A stretch of 64,000 nucleotides of DNA from Thalassotalea psychrophila (GTDB lineage Bacteria > Pseudomonadota > Gammaproteobacteria > Enterobacterales > Alteromonadaceae): positions 1-64,000 of the forward strand of contig NZ_CP134145.1 in assembly GCF_031583595.1 (NCBI RefSeq), read 5' to 3'. The position numbers and the translations under genes were made by a program. Shown piece after piece: positions 47,757 through 56,569 of the stretch; position 1 is the first letter of the stretch, and every line of letters begins with the position of its first letter. Under the pieces are notes generated by a model, which was not told the origin of the DNA, did no database searches, and worked only from the letters and a program-made list of their open reading frames with translations.

Positions 47757-50678
47757 TTGCACAGTTGGCGAAATATTTTTCGTCTGTTTCATGTCACGAC
47801 AAAGCTAAGGCTTAAACCTTATATCATCGCGTCAGCGTTGATCACTATTGTGTCGCCAATTGCGTTTGCCGATGATCTGATTCGCTTTGATATTGATAAA
47901 CAACGAGCTGATAAAGCCATTATTGCATTTGCCAAAAAAACAGATCGAACCGTTATTTTTTCGTTTGATTTGGCAAAGAAACATCAAGCAAATGCATTAA
48001 AAGGTTATTATTCAGTCACCTATGGCCTAGAAAAACTATTAAACGGTTCGGGTTTAATCGCTGTTGTTAATAACTCTGGTCAACTGAGCATTCAAGTTGA
48101 TACTAATAAAGAGAGAATAACAACAATGAAAAATAAAACTATGAAAGCGGCTTTAGTACCGATTGTTATCGGTGCAGCAAGCCAAACCGCGTTAGCCCAA
48201 GAACCCGCCCAAGAGCAAGAAATTGAACAGATATCTGTTATAGGTAGTCGAGTATCAAGTCGCTCTGCCGATGAATTACCTGTACCTGTTGATATATTAT
48301 CAGCTGAGGCGTTAGCCAATACCGGTCAAACTGAAGTTGGCAGAATGTTGCAAGCCATTGCGCCATCCTTCAACTTTTCAAGTTCATCAATCAGTGATGG
48401 AACTGATGCATTGCGCCCGGCAACATTACGTGGTTTAGGCCCAGATCAAACATTAGTACTTATCAATGGTAAACGTCGACATCAAGCGAGTTTAATTCAC
48501 ATAAATACCTCTGTTGGTCGCGGTACTGCAGGCACAGATATGAATGCAATTCCTGCATCATCAATCAAACGAATCGAAGTGTTACGTGATGGCGCGGCAG
48601 CACAGTATGGCTCTGATGCCATTGCTGGCGTTATTAATATTGTACTTAATGACGCTAGTGAAGGTGGCAAGGTTGCAGTGTCTTATGGTGAATATTCTGA
48701 GGGTGATGGTGAAACTACTAATGTTGATATATCGAAAGGGTTTGCGTTAGGTGAGAACGGCTATCTAAACGCGACTGTAAATTTCCGTGATCGTGGTGTT
48801 ACCAATAGAGCTGGTTTACATGGTTCGTGCCAATTCTCTGGTTGTACCGAGCTTGCTGATGGCAACATGCTGCTAGGTGACCCGCGAGAAGCAACTGCGC
48901 CCAGGACCACATTTCGTATAGGTGACGCAGATTCACAACAGGTTGGTTTGACCGTCAATACGGGGTATCAACTAGGTGAAGGCGAACTTTATGGTTTCAT
49001 TACCTACTCTAAACGCGATAATCAGTCTGCTGCTTTTTTCCGCCATAACGCAAACGATGGTGGTAATGCACCATTGCAAGATGGCGATGCAACTATCCCC
49101 GCTGGTTTCTTACCAAAAATCAATTCAGATATTAAAGATGTTTCATACAACTTTGGTTATCAAGTCGATTTTAATAATGACGCCAGTTTAGATTTTTCAT
49201 ACACATACGGTCAAAATAATATTGACTACACCACTAGTGATACTATCAACTCTTCATTTGCTAATTCTTTACAATACACCACTGCAATGACAGCCAGTGA
49301 AATTCGTAGTTCAGTACCTCGTGAAGCATTTGCTTACGGCTTAGAGTTATCGTTGCAAACCTTAAATCTTGATTATACACAAGAGTTTGATTTGTTTTCA
49401 TTGGCTTTAGGTGCTGAAATTCGTACTGATGAATACCGTGTCACGCCTGGCGATGAATACTCTTATCGCGATTATGATACTGAAATGGGGGTTAGCTTAT
49501 TTGCAACCGATAGAAGCGCAGGTAGTCAAGGTTTTGGTGGAATTGGCCCAGTTTCTGAAGTTGATGAAACACGCGATGTAATTTCTTTCTATGCAGATGC
49601 TGAAACCGAAGTTACTGACGATTTAATTGTCAGTGGTGCTGTGCGTTATGATGACTATGATGGTTTTGGGGATAGCACCAATTTTAAGCTAGCGGCAAAC
49701 TGGTCGATAACTGAAGATATTGCTATTCGTGGTGCAACCAGTACTGGTTTTCGAGCTCCGTCAATGCAACAACTCTACTTCAATAACATCAGTACCCAGT
49801 TTATTACCGATCCAAATAACCCCGCGGGCGATCAAATAGCAGTTCAAGTTGGTACGTTCCGCAATGATAGTGTTTTAGCGCAAGCCATTGGTATTCCAGA
49901 ACTAAAAGAAGAAGAAGCGACAAACTTTAGTTTAGGTACTGTGATTCAAGTTACTGATAGTATTAACCTAACCGTTGATTGGTATTCTATTGATATTGAT
50001 GACCGTATTGTTATTAGTAATAAATTAGGGGCCGGATTATCGCCAGCTTTAGATGCAGCATTATTAGCATCTGGTGCAGGTGCGGGTCAATTTTTCTTAA
50101 ATGGCGCTGATACTGAAACAACCGGTGTTGATATTATTGCAACTTGGAATACTGATGTAATGGGCGGTGATTTAGATTTAACCTTTGCCGCCAACTTTAC
50201 TGAAACAGAAGTCGTTAATATTTTCACACCACAAGACAGTGGGTTAGGAGACATTCCGCCGGAAGATATTTTTTCCGAACAGGATATTTCTATTATTGAA
50301 GAGTGGCAACCGGAAGATAGAATTAGCTTGATTGGTTTATACAAATTGGGCGACTTTACTGTTAATTTAGCTTTTAATCGTTATGGTGAATATACTATCA
50401 CCGATGGTGACAGCCAAACTTATGGTGCAGAAGTATTAACTGATTTACGCATTAATTACCAACTAACAGAAAACGTATCATTTAATATAGGTGGTAATAA
50501 CCTGTTTGATGTTTACCCTGATAAAAATGAAATTGGTAACTCTCGCACTGGAACTATAGTAGATGCAAATGGCAATGTTATTGTCAGCAGTCCAGGTGTA
50601 TTTACATATTCTCGTCGATCAGCACCGTTTGGATTTAACGGGGCTTTTTACTACGCAGGTGCAGAATATAAGTTCTAG
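47757..50678 (+). CDS. TonB-dependent receptor/transducer with STN domain and a second internal signal-peptide-like segment
   Basis: An N-terminal signal sequence (IIASALITIVSPIAFA) precedes an STN domain (about 44-118, DDLIRFDIDKQRADKAIIAFA), which signals to FecR. At residue 124 begins a second perfectly formed signal peptide (MKNKTMKAALVPIVIGAA, then TALAQ). The TonB box EQISV is at 157-161. A plug domain (about 170-290, with GLGPDQTLVLINGKRRHQ) and a 22-stranded-type barrel ending in AEYKF follow. The start shown is a TTG; GAGGAA at 47725 and CTG codons also fit, so the start is uncertain. The internal ATG at 48126 has GAGAGA 9 bases upstream and could give a shorter receptor. The ligand is unknown. 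Confidence 0.9.
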   Translation: MHSWRNIFRLFHVTTKLRLKPYIIASALITIVSPIAFADDLIRFDIDKQRADKAIIAFAKKTDRTVIFSFDLAKKHQANALKGYYSVTYGLEKLLNGSGLIAVVNNSGQLSIQVDTNKERITTMKNKTMKAALVPIVIGAASQTALAQEPAQEQEIEQISVIGSRVSSRSADELPVPVDILSAEALANTGQTEVGRMLQAIAPSFNFSSSSISDGTDALRPATLRGLGPDQTLVLINGKRRHQASLIHINTSVGRGTAGTDMNAIPASSIKRIEVLRDGAAAQYGSDAIAGVINIVLNDASEGGKVAVSYGEYSEGDGETTNVDISKGFALGENGYLNATVNFRDRGVTNRAGLHGSCQFSGCTELADGNMLLGDPREATAPRTTFRIGDADSQQVGLTVNTGYQLGEGELYGFITYSKRDNQSAAFFRHNANDGGNAPLQDGDATIPAGFLPKINSDIKDVSYNFGYQVDFNNDASLDFSYTYGQNNIDYTTSDTINSSFANSLQYTTAMTASEIRSSVPREAFAYGLELSLQTLNLDYTQEFDLFSLALGAEIRTDEYRVTPGDEYSYRDYDTEMGVSLFATDRSAGSQGFGGIGPVSEVDETRDVISFYADAETEVTDDLIVSGAVRYDDYDGFGDSTNFKLAANWSITEDIAIRGATSTGFRAPSMQQLYFNNISTQFITDPNNPAGDQIAVQVGTFRNDSVLAQAIGIPELKEEEATNFSLGTVIQVTDSINLTVDWYSIDIDDRIVISNKLGAGLSPALDAALLASGAGAGQFFLNGADTETTGVDIIATWNTDVMGGDLDLTFAANFTETEVVNIFTPQDSGLGDIPPEDIFSEQDISIIEEWQPEDRISLIGLYKLGDFTVNLAFNRYGEYTITDGDSQTYGAEVLTDLRINYQLTENVSFNIGGNNLFDVYPDKNEIGNSRTGTIVDANGNVIVSSPGVFTYSRRSAPFGFNGAFYYAGAEYKF

Positions 50679-50715
50679 TAATTAATATAATTTAAAAACA
50701 ACACCTAGATAAATG

Positions 50716-50792
50716 GGTGGCTATAGCTCAGTTGGTAGAGCCCCGGATTGTGATTCCGATTGTCGTGGGTTCAAATCCCATTAGCCACCCCA
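50716..50792 (+). tRNA. tRNA-His (GTG), copy 2, with an anticodon-stem mismatch
   Basis: It is identical to copy 1 except for one base: A instead of G at 50759. This breaks the C27-G43 pair at the base of the anticodon stem. No clear stable-RNA promoter lies upstream; it begins 37 bp after the receptor stop, so it may be transcribed by read-through. Its leader shares CAACACCT with copy 1. It could be functional or on the way to a pseudogene. Confidence 0.88.
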
Positions 50793-51133
50793 TTTTTATA
50801 TTTCGTCTTGCTGACGATAATCAGTATATTCTTTAATGTCACGACAGAATCACAAACGATTCCACTTTCGATCACCGTGAGGTTCAAATCCCATTAGCCA
50901 CCCCATTTTTCTATTTTCGTCTTGCTGACGATAATCAGTATATTCTTTAATGTCACGACAGAATCACCATCGATTCCACTTTCGATCACCGTGAGGTTCA
51001 AATCCCATTAGCCACCCCATTTTTATATTTTCGTCTTGCTGACGATAATCAGTATATTCTTTAATGTCACGACAGAATCACCATCGATTCCATTTTCGAT
51101 CGCCGTGAGGTTCAAATCCCATTAGCCACCCCA
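50768..51133. repeat. Three 114-bp tandem repeats each ending in the tRNA-His 3' end
   Basis: A 25-nt segment identical to the T-loop-to-CCA end of tRNA-His occurs at 50768 (within the tRNA) and again at 50881, 50995 and 51109. Each is preceded by about 89 bp of near-identical sequence. That sequence holds a hairpin TCGTC-TTGCT-GACGA, the word ATTCTTTAATGTCACGACAG, and GATTCCACTTTCG, which resembles the anticodon-stem region of the tRNA. The units are noncoding and differ by only a few bases. From 51134 to 51521 I see only flank B and AT-rich sequence. Confidence 0.92.
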
Positions 51134-51183
51134 TTGTAGTTTTCCATGTTTCGTATCAAGTTCCCAGAGCTCTTCAGCATAAA

Positions 51184-51310
51184 AGCTAAGTTCACTATTT
51201 CATAATTTCCGATAAAATTCTTATCAACAATAACAGTCAAAATTTGTTCCTATGCAGATTTTGTATGTATGTAAAATCAAGCTGTTCCTAATGTATTAAA
51301 GTGATCTATT
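51184..51310. repeat. Flank B downstream of tRNA-His copy 2, related to 45597-45720
   Basis: It shares, in order, TAAGTTCA, TCCGATAAAA, AATTTGTTCCTAT and ATGTAAAATCAAG with the sequence after copy 1. It ends about 200 bp before the lipoprotein gene. Confidence 0.75.
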
Positions 51311-51521
51311 TTCTTGTAATGGAATGGATTAAGACAATACATTTAATTTGTAAGTATCTGTTATACATATTAAATTAATAAATAATTAGTTATTAGTATT
51401 AACCATTAAAAATGAGCAGATATCCAATGAATTAACGTTAAATGATAATTCATTGCTAGCGGCTTGTTAATGATTGTTGTATTATTGTGCAATAATAAAA
51501 GCACTTATACAAAGGATTGTC

Positions 51522-54023
51522 ATGTCTAAAAATTCTCTTCTTAAACACATTTTACTCTGCTCCTTAATTTTCTTCGTTACTGCTTGTGGTGGCTCTGGAG
51601 GTTCTGATTCCACTGAACTTAAAGTACAACAACTAGATACCGATAATGATGGTATATCAGATGATGCTGATACAGATATTGATGGTGATGGGACTTTAAA
51701 CACAGAAGACGCATTTCCCTTAGATGCAAGTGAATCTGTAGATATGGATGGTGATGGGATTGGTAATAATGCCGATACAGATATTGATGGTGATGGCACT
51801 TTAAACACAGAAGACGCATTTCCCTTAGATGCAAGTGAATCTGTAGATATAGATGGTGATGGGGTTGGTAATAATGCCGATACAGATATTGATGGTGATG
51901 GCACTTTAAACACAAAAGACGCATTTCCCTTAGATGCAAGTGAATCTGTAGATATAGATGGTGATGGGATTGGTAATAATGCCGATACAGATATTGATGG
52001 CGATGGCACTTTAAACACAGAAGACGCATTTCCCTTAGATGCAAGTGAATCTGTAGATATAGATGGTGATGGGATTGGTAATAATACCGATACTGATATT
52101 GATGGTGATGGGACTTTAAACACAGAAGACGCATTTCCCTTAGATGCAAGTGAATCTGTAGATATGGATGGTGATGGGATTGGTAATAATGCCGATACAG
52201 ATATTGATGGCGATGGCACTTTAAACACAGAAGATGCATTTCCTCTAGATGTTACCATTATATTTGAGGATAAAGAATTAGGGGTAGGAAGCAGTGTAGA
52301 GCTAATTTTATACCAACCACATTATGAAATTTCTAATATAAAATGGCGTCAAACATCTGGCACGCCAGTTGAATTTTTCAGTTCAAATACAAAAGTAATT
52401 GCGTTCACTATTCCGGACAATGATGATTATGGTTTTGCAGTTAGTTATTATGCAGATGGTAAACTGGTTGAAGAGTCTTTTACTTTTTCTAATAAACAAT
52501 ATATGAAAAGTAATAAGTTGGTGGCTCGTTTAGGCCATAGTGTTATCGAAGGTGGAGATGTTTCATTGCGCGCTTGGTTAACAGCTGACATCAATACTGA
52601 AAGTGTTACTTGGCAACAACTGTCAGGCCCAGAAGTTGTATTTAATACAGATAATATAAATCAATTAATTGCTATATTTACAGTCCCTGAGGTGATTGTT
52701 GACAGTATCATTGAGTTAGAAGTTAGTGCTAAAGATATTAATAATAACCTTTTTACAGATACAGTTTCTCTTTTGGTTGAAAACGCTAGTTCTAATAATT
52801 CTGAAGCCTATTTCTCAGGTGATATTTTAGCCAAGATCCATCCTTATAACGCCAACTCAGCATATAAAGACAGTTTAGTTGATTGTGTCTATTCCAGTAA
52901 ATTAACCAGTTCATGCCAGTTGGGTATTTTACCTCTAATTGCAGGTGAAACAAACGGTGAAACTCCTACTATTGAGCAAATAATGGATCGTGTCGTTGTT
53001 TCTCATGATTGGATGGGGCAGCGTTTTCGTGAATATTTAGAAGGTTTTGATGAGTTTGATGATTTTAAAAACTTATTGCGAGCTACCACCGCAATAGTAA
53101 TATCTTACGATATACGACCTTCATTTTATTGGGCAGCTACAGGTGCAATTTATTTAGACCCTAATAACCTTTGGTTAACGCCTGATGAGAGGGATACTAT
53201 TAATGAAGCTCCTGATTATAGAGCTGGTTTCGGTTCAGAATTACAATTTGTAATGCCATGGCGATATGTAAAAAATAATGATTATGTAAATTATTATTTT
53301 CCTCTTGATCAACGTTTAACTAGGCAGCTATCACATGTTAAATATGATCTGGCTAATTTGCTTTATCATGAACTGGCGCATGCAAATGACTTCTTTCCTC
53401 CTGCTGAATGGGGGGCTTATGATGATAATGTTAGATTTTTAGATGCCGCTTTAACTAAAGCTGAAATATCAGATGGTTTAACTACTTTATACCCTTTACA
53501 GAGTCAGGAAATGAAAGATCTAGCTGCGGTTAGATTTATGGGGGAGTCGGTAAGTGCTATTCAAAAATCTTATTTACCTGCAGATGTTGCTAATTTTTAT
53601 AAGGATGATATTGCCAATGGCTTTTATAACTACACCACTGACAGGGAAGATTTAAGTATATTGTTTGAAGAATTAATGATGTCAATTCGCTATGGAGTTC
53701 AGCGAGATACAGCTGTTACTTCAGGTAGTGACACCGGATATATTGTTACTTGGGGGCAAAGGGGGCGAGTAGGCAAACAAGGTATTAAAGAAAGGGCATC
53801 TTATGTTGCCGGGCACTTAATGCCAGAGCTTAATAGTTCTTTAATTGATGTATTACCTAACCCTAAACTAATGACGTCAGGACTAGATTGGTGGGATAAT
53901 TTATCTATCAGCACAGATATTCCTACTCCATTACTTTCTCCTAAGACGGGAGACCTTCATCGCAATATGGAAGCTTCTACCTTTAAGCATGAAAACCATA
54001 TAAGAAAACTACCCTTACATTAA
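51522..54023 (+). CDS. Lipoprotein with thrombospondin type-3 repeats and an HExxH metallopeptidase-like domain
   Basis: A lipoprotein signal peptide ends in the lipobox FVTAC with C22. Residues 39 to about 245 form calcium-binding repeats of 35 residues each, DTDIDGDGTLNTEDAFPLD followed by ASESVDIDGDGIGNN, in six copies. Two Ig-like segments (about 245-430) follow. The C-terminal 400 residues contain YHELAHANDF, an HExxH zinc site with H616, E617 and H620; a possible third ligand lies in LFEELMM. A linked family is not recognised. The ATG at 51522 has AAAGGA six bases upstream; the frame opens at 51474. It is probably anchored in the outer membrane. Confidence 0.85.
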   Translation: MSKNSLLKHILLCSLIFFVTACGGSGGSDSTELKVQQLDTDNDGISDDADTDIDGDGTLNTEDAFPLDASESVDMDGDGIGNNADTDIDGDGTLNTEDAFPLDASESVDIDGDGVGNNADTDIDGDGTLNTKDAFPLDASESVDIDGDGIGNNADTDIDGDGTLNTEDAFPLDASESVDIDGDGIGNNTDTDIDGDGTLNTEDAFPLDASESVDMDGDGIGNNADTDIDGDGTLNTEDAFPLDVTIIFEDKELGVGSSVELILYQPHYEISNIKWRQTSGTPVEFFSSNTKVIAFTIPDNDDYGFAVSYYADGKLVEESFTFSNKQYMKSNKLVARLGHSVIEGGDVSLRAWLTADINTESVTWQQLSGPEVVFNTDNINQLIAIFTVPEVIVDSIIELEVSAKDINNNLFTDTVSLLVENASSNNSEAYFSGDILAKIHPYNANSAYKDSLVDCVYSSKLTSSCQLGILPLIAGETNGETPTIEQIMDRVVVSHDWMGQRFREYLEGFDEFDDFKNLLRATTAIVISYDIRPSFYWAATGAIYLDPNNLWLTPDERDTINEAPDYRAGFGSELQFVMPWRYVKNNDYVNYYFPLDQRLTRQLSHVKYDLANLLYHELAHANDFFPPAEWGAYDDNVRFLDAALTKAEISDGLTTLYPLQSQEMKDLAAVRFMGESVSAIQKSYLPADVANFYKDDIANGFYNYTTDREDLSILFEELMMSIRYGVQRDTAVTSGSDTGYIVTWGQRGRVGKQGIKERASYVAGHLMPELNSSLIDVLPNPKLMTSGLDWWDNLSISTDIPTPLLSPKTGDLHRNMEASTFKHENHIRKLPLH
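51662..52249 (+). repeat. 105-bp tandem repeats encoding TSP3 units
   Basis: Six copies (the last one incomplete) of a 105-bp unit within the lipoprotein gene are nearly identical in DNA, including synonymous positions. This indicates recent expansion or gene conversion and a potential for length variation. ORFs on the opposite strand across this stretch are by-products of the repeat. Confidence 0.93.
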
Positions 54024-54101
54024 GGTTAATTTGAGTGCCTATACCGCACTTTTAATGGATAAATAGACTCTATTTTAATTATAAATGATTGTAGTTAAAT
54101 T

Positions 54102-54130
54102 GCGGGAACACCCAATTGTGTTCCTGCTTT
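54102..54130 (+). terminator. Terminator after the lipoprotein gene
   Basis: GCGGGAACAC and GTGTTCCTGC form a 10-bp stem with one G-T pair around CCAATT, followed by TTT, 79 bp after the stop. Confidence 0.65.
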
Positions 54131-54433
54131 ACTCTTCACTAACCACTCTGTTTTGAAGCATATTGTAATATGCAGTCATCCAGCCAAATAACCCGATAGA
54201 TAACACAGATTATAATTTCGATATTGATATGAGCGAAATAGTTATTACATTCGAGCGTCCAACTCCCCCTGTATTTTTTTTAGGTTAACTAGCAGAGCCA
54301 AATTTATTGGCTATGTTGAATAAATTAAGATCAAATAAGCGGAGTTTTAAATGATGCTTTAAATTAAATGGTTTTAAAGCATCATGTTAAATATACATGC
54401 ACTGTACCTCGAATATAAAATATCAGCATAATT

Positions 54434-54490
54434 TCACATAGCTCCGCTATTAACGTAAACGTGAAGTCGAATCCCAATAGCCCACAATTC
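54434..54490 (+). pseudogene. Decayed tRNA-His-like remnant
   Basis: The segment contains CATAGCTC, like the tRNA 5' arm, followed after an apparent internal deletion by CGTGAAGTCGAATCCCAATA, then GCCCAC. The latter aligns with the tRNA-His T arm and acceptor end at about 18 of 23 positions. The rest of 54024-54618 holds the terminator and AT-rich DNA, with an inverted repeat TTTAGAC/GTCTAAA at about 54521-54537 and no gene. Confidence 0.4.
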
Positions 54491-54618
54491 TTTCCTGTAA
54501 GCTAACATCCAAAACATAAATTTAGACGTTTGTCTAAACTACCCTTTAAGGTAATTTAAATATAGGGTATAAAATAATACCCTGATAATAGAAAACCTTT
54601 TAAAGCATAAGTTTAACA

Positions 54619-56457
54619 ATGAGCAAAATAACGAGAAGAGATTTTATTAATGGTGCCTTAATGGTCGCGGGAGCTTCTATGCTACCGTTTTCACGTCAAA
54701 GCAATGCTGATTTTTCTTCACTTACTCCCTCGAATTATCCACCAGCTCTTACTGGGCTTAGAGGCAGTCACCCTGGTTCTAACCCCCACGCACATGCTAG
54801 GGCATGGTCTGGAAAATCAGATTGGGGTCCAACCACTCAATCTAGTGATGTCTATGATCTTATAGTTGTTGGCGGCGGGATCAGTGGCTTAGCTGCGGCG
54901 TATTTTTACCAGCAAAAACACGGTAAAGATAAAAAGGTGCTTATCCTCGATAATCATGATGATTTTGGCGGCCACGCTAAACGTAATGAACATACCGTTG
55001 ATGGTAAGTTACGCTTAGGCTACGGTGGCTCTCAATCTATCGTAGAGCCAAAACATGGCAGCAAAGCGGTGCATGGTTTACTACAAGATATTGGTGTAGA
55101 CGTATCGCGCTTTGATAATGCCTACGACAAAGACTTTTATAAAAGAAACAACCTTGGGGCTGTAACTTACTTTAATAAAGCAGTATTTGGCCAAGACAAA
55201 ATAGTTAAGCATCCTTATTGTAATTATCCGAATTATATCGAAGGGTTGATACAGCGCAGTAAATTATCGAACAAAGCAGCTGCACAACAAGCGCCACTTA
55301 GTGAGAAAGGTAAGCAACAATTACTTCGAGTGTTAGAAGGGGGCTTGCATGCTATAGACGTTCCTAAAGAACAATTGAACGATTACATTCATGCTAACTC
55401 CTATTTCGATTATTTAAAAAACACTTTAGGTGTTGATGATCCAAGTATATTGAAGATGGCTAGAAACTCCGCTTTAGACTGGGCGTCTACAGGTACCGAC
55501 ATTATGTCTATTGCAAAAGCTAAAAGCGCTGGAGCCATGGGGTTTACACCTAAAGCCGTCTATGATGAAAGCACCCCTTACATTTATCATTTTCCCGACG
55601 GTAATGCCGGCGTTGCCCGTGCCTTAGTTAAAAAGATGATCCCCAAAGTAGCGGTAGGACGCAATGCTGAAGAGCTTGTATTGTCAAAATTTAATTACGA
55701 AGAGTTAGACAAATCAAGCAACGCTGTTCGTATCAGATTAAGCAGCACTGTTGTTAATGTAAAGCATGGTAGTAAGCCAGAAAATTCGAGTGAAGTTTTT
55801 GTCAATTATATCAACGACAACAAGTCTTTTCAGGTCAAAGGTAAAAATGTAGTGATGGCCTGTTACAACATGATGATCCCGCATATCGTCTCTGATCTTC
55901 CTGCAGAACAATATGCAGCATTAAGGCTACAAACCAAATCGCCATTGCAATATACCAGTGTAGGCTTGAGGAACTGGCGAGCAATGAAAGAAATGGAAAT
56001 TGGCCTAGCGATGTCTCCTGGAAACATGCACCAAGCTGTTATGATGGACTTTCCTGTGACAATGGGCGGTTATGAATACACCAAAACCCCAGATGACCCC
56101 TGTGTAATTCAAATGATAGGTTGTCCTTATGGTGAAGTTGGCGCCTCGCGGAGTGATCAATATCGTGATGCACGATACAAAATGTTAGGGTTGCAATTTA
56201 AAGATTATGAAGAAGAAATTAGAGCTCATTTAGGCGGCATGCTACCGAAGGAATTGTTTAACTTTGACCGAGATGTTGAGAGCATTACGGTAAATCGTTG
56301 GGGGCACGGTTATACGGTCGCTGGCCCAGGAGATTCAGTCATAGTAGGACGACAACCTTTTGGTAGAATCGCCATTGCTAATACTGACTCTGGCGCCGAA
56401 AGTGATGCAAAAACAGCCATCGACATGGCGTCCAGAGCTGTGAACGAATTGGGCTAA
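54619..56457 (+). CDS. Tat-exported FAD-dependent oxidoreductase, spermidine dehydrogenase (SpdH)-like
   Basis: A twin-arginine signal (TRRDFINGALMVAGASML, R6-R7) sends the folded flavoprotein to the periplasm. The Rossmann FAD motif DLIVVGGGISGLAAAYFY starts near residue 80, and a C-terminal FAD segment (GRIAIANTDSGAESDAKTAI) closes the fold. The opening ALTGLRGSHPGSNPHAHA is, as I recall it, typical of spermidine-dehydrogenase-type flavohaemoproteins of about 620 residues. The substrate is therefore probably a polyamine or similar amine, but this is by family resemblance only. A dimethylglycine-dehydrogenase-like gene follows 112 bp downstream. Confidence 0.75.
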   Translation: MSKITRRDFINGALMVAGASMLPFSRQSNADFSSLTPSNYPPALTGLRGSHPGSNPHAHARAWSGKSDWGPTTQSSDVYDLIVVGGGISGLAAAYFYQQKHGKDKKVLILDNHDDFGGHAKRNEHTVDGKLRLGYGGSQSIVEPKHGSKAVHGLLQDIGVDVSRFDNAYDKDFYKRNNLGAVTYFNKAVFGQDKIVKHPYCNYPNYIEGLIQRSKLSNKAAAQQAPLSEKGKQQLLRVLEGGLHAIDVPKEQLNDYIHANSYFDYLKNTLGVDDPSILKMARNSALDWASTGTDIMSIAKAKSAGAMGFTPKAVYDESTPYIYHFPDGNAGVARALVKKMIPKVAVGRNAEELVLSKFNYEELDKSSNAVRIRLSSTVVNVKHGSKPENSSEVFVNYINDNKSFQVKGKNVVMACYNMMIPHIVSDLPAEQYAALRLQTKSPLQYTSVGLRNWRAMKEMEIGLAMSPGNMHQAVMMDFPVTMGGYEYTKTPDDPCVIQMIGCPYGEVGASRSDQYRDARYKMLGLQFKDYEEEIRAHLGGMLPKELFNFDRDVESITVNRWGHGYTVAGPGDSVIVGRQPFGRIAIANTDSGAESDAKTAIDMASRAVNELG

Positions 56458-56569
56458 ACACTTTGTTGCGAACACTATGATAGGAATGAGTGTTAATAAT
56501 TATAAACACTCAACCTAGCAAGTTAACTTGAGATAAATAATAGATAAAAACAGATAAAAGAGGTTGGCC

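Noticed and set aside
50768..51133. 114-bp repeats as a CRISPR array
   Set aside because: The whole unit including the supposed spacer is repeated almost unchanged, so there are no unique spacers, and no cas genes are present.
51482..52258. Long minus-strand ORFs (258 and 206 codons) opposite the lipoprotein gene
   Set aside because: They mirror the 105-bp repeats on the coding strand, give low-complexity SISTDSLASKG-like or His/Tyr-rich repeats, and have no ribosome site. The plus-strand frame has a lipobox and proper start.
45546..54618. Insertion sequence or integrase in the tRNA-His region
   Set aside because: No transposase, recombinase or inverted terminal repeat could be found on either strand, so a classical mobile element was not called despite the repeated tRNA pieces.
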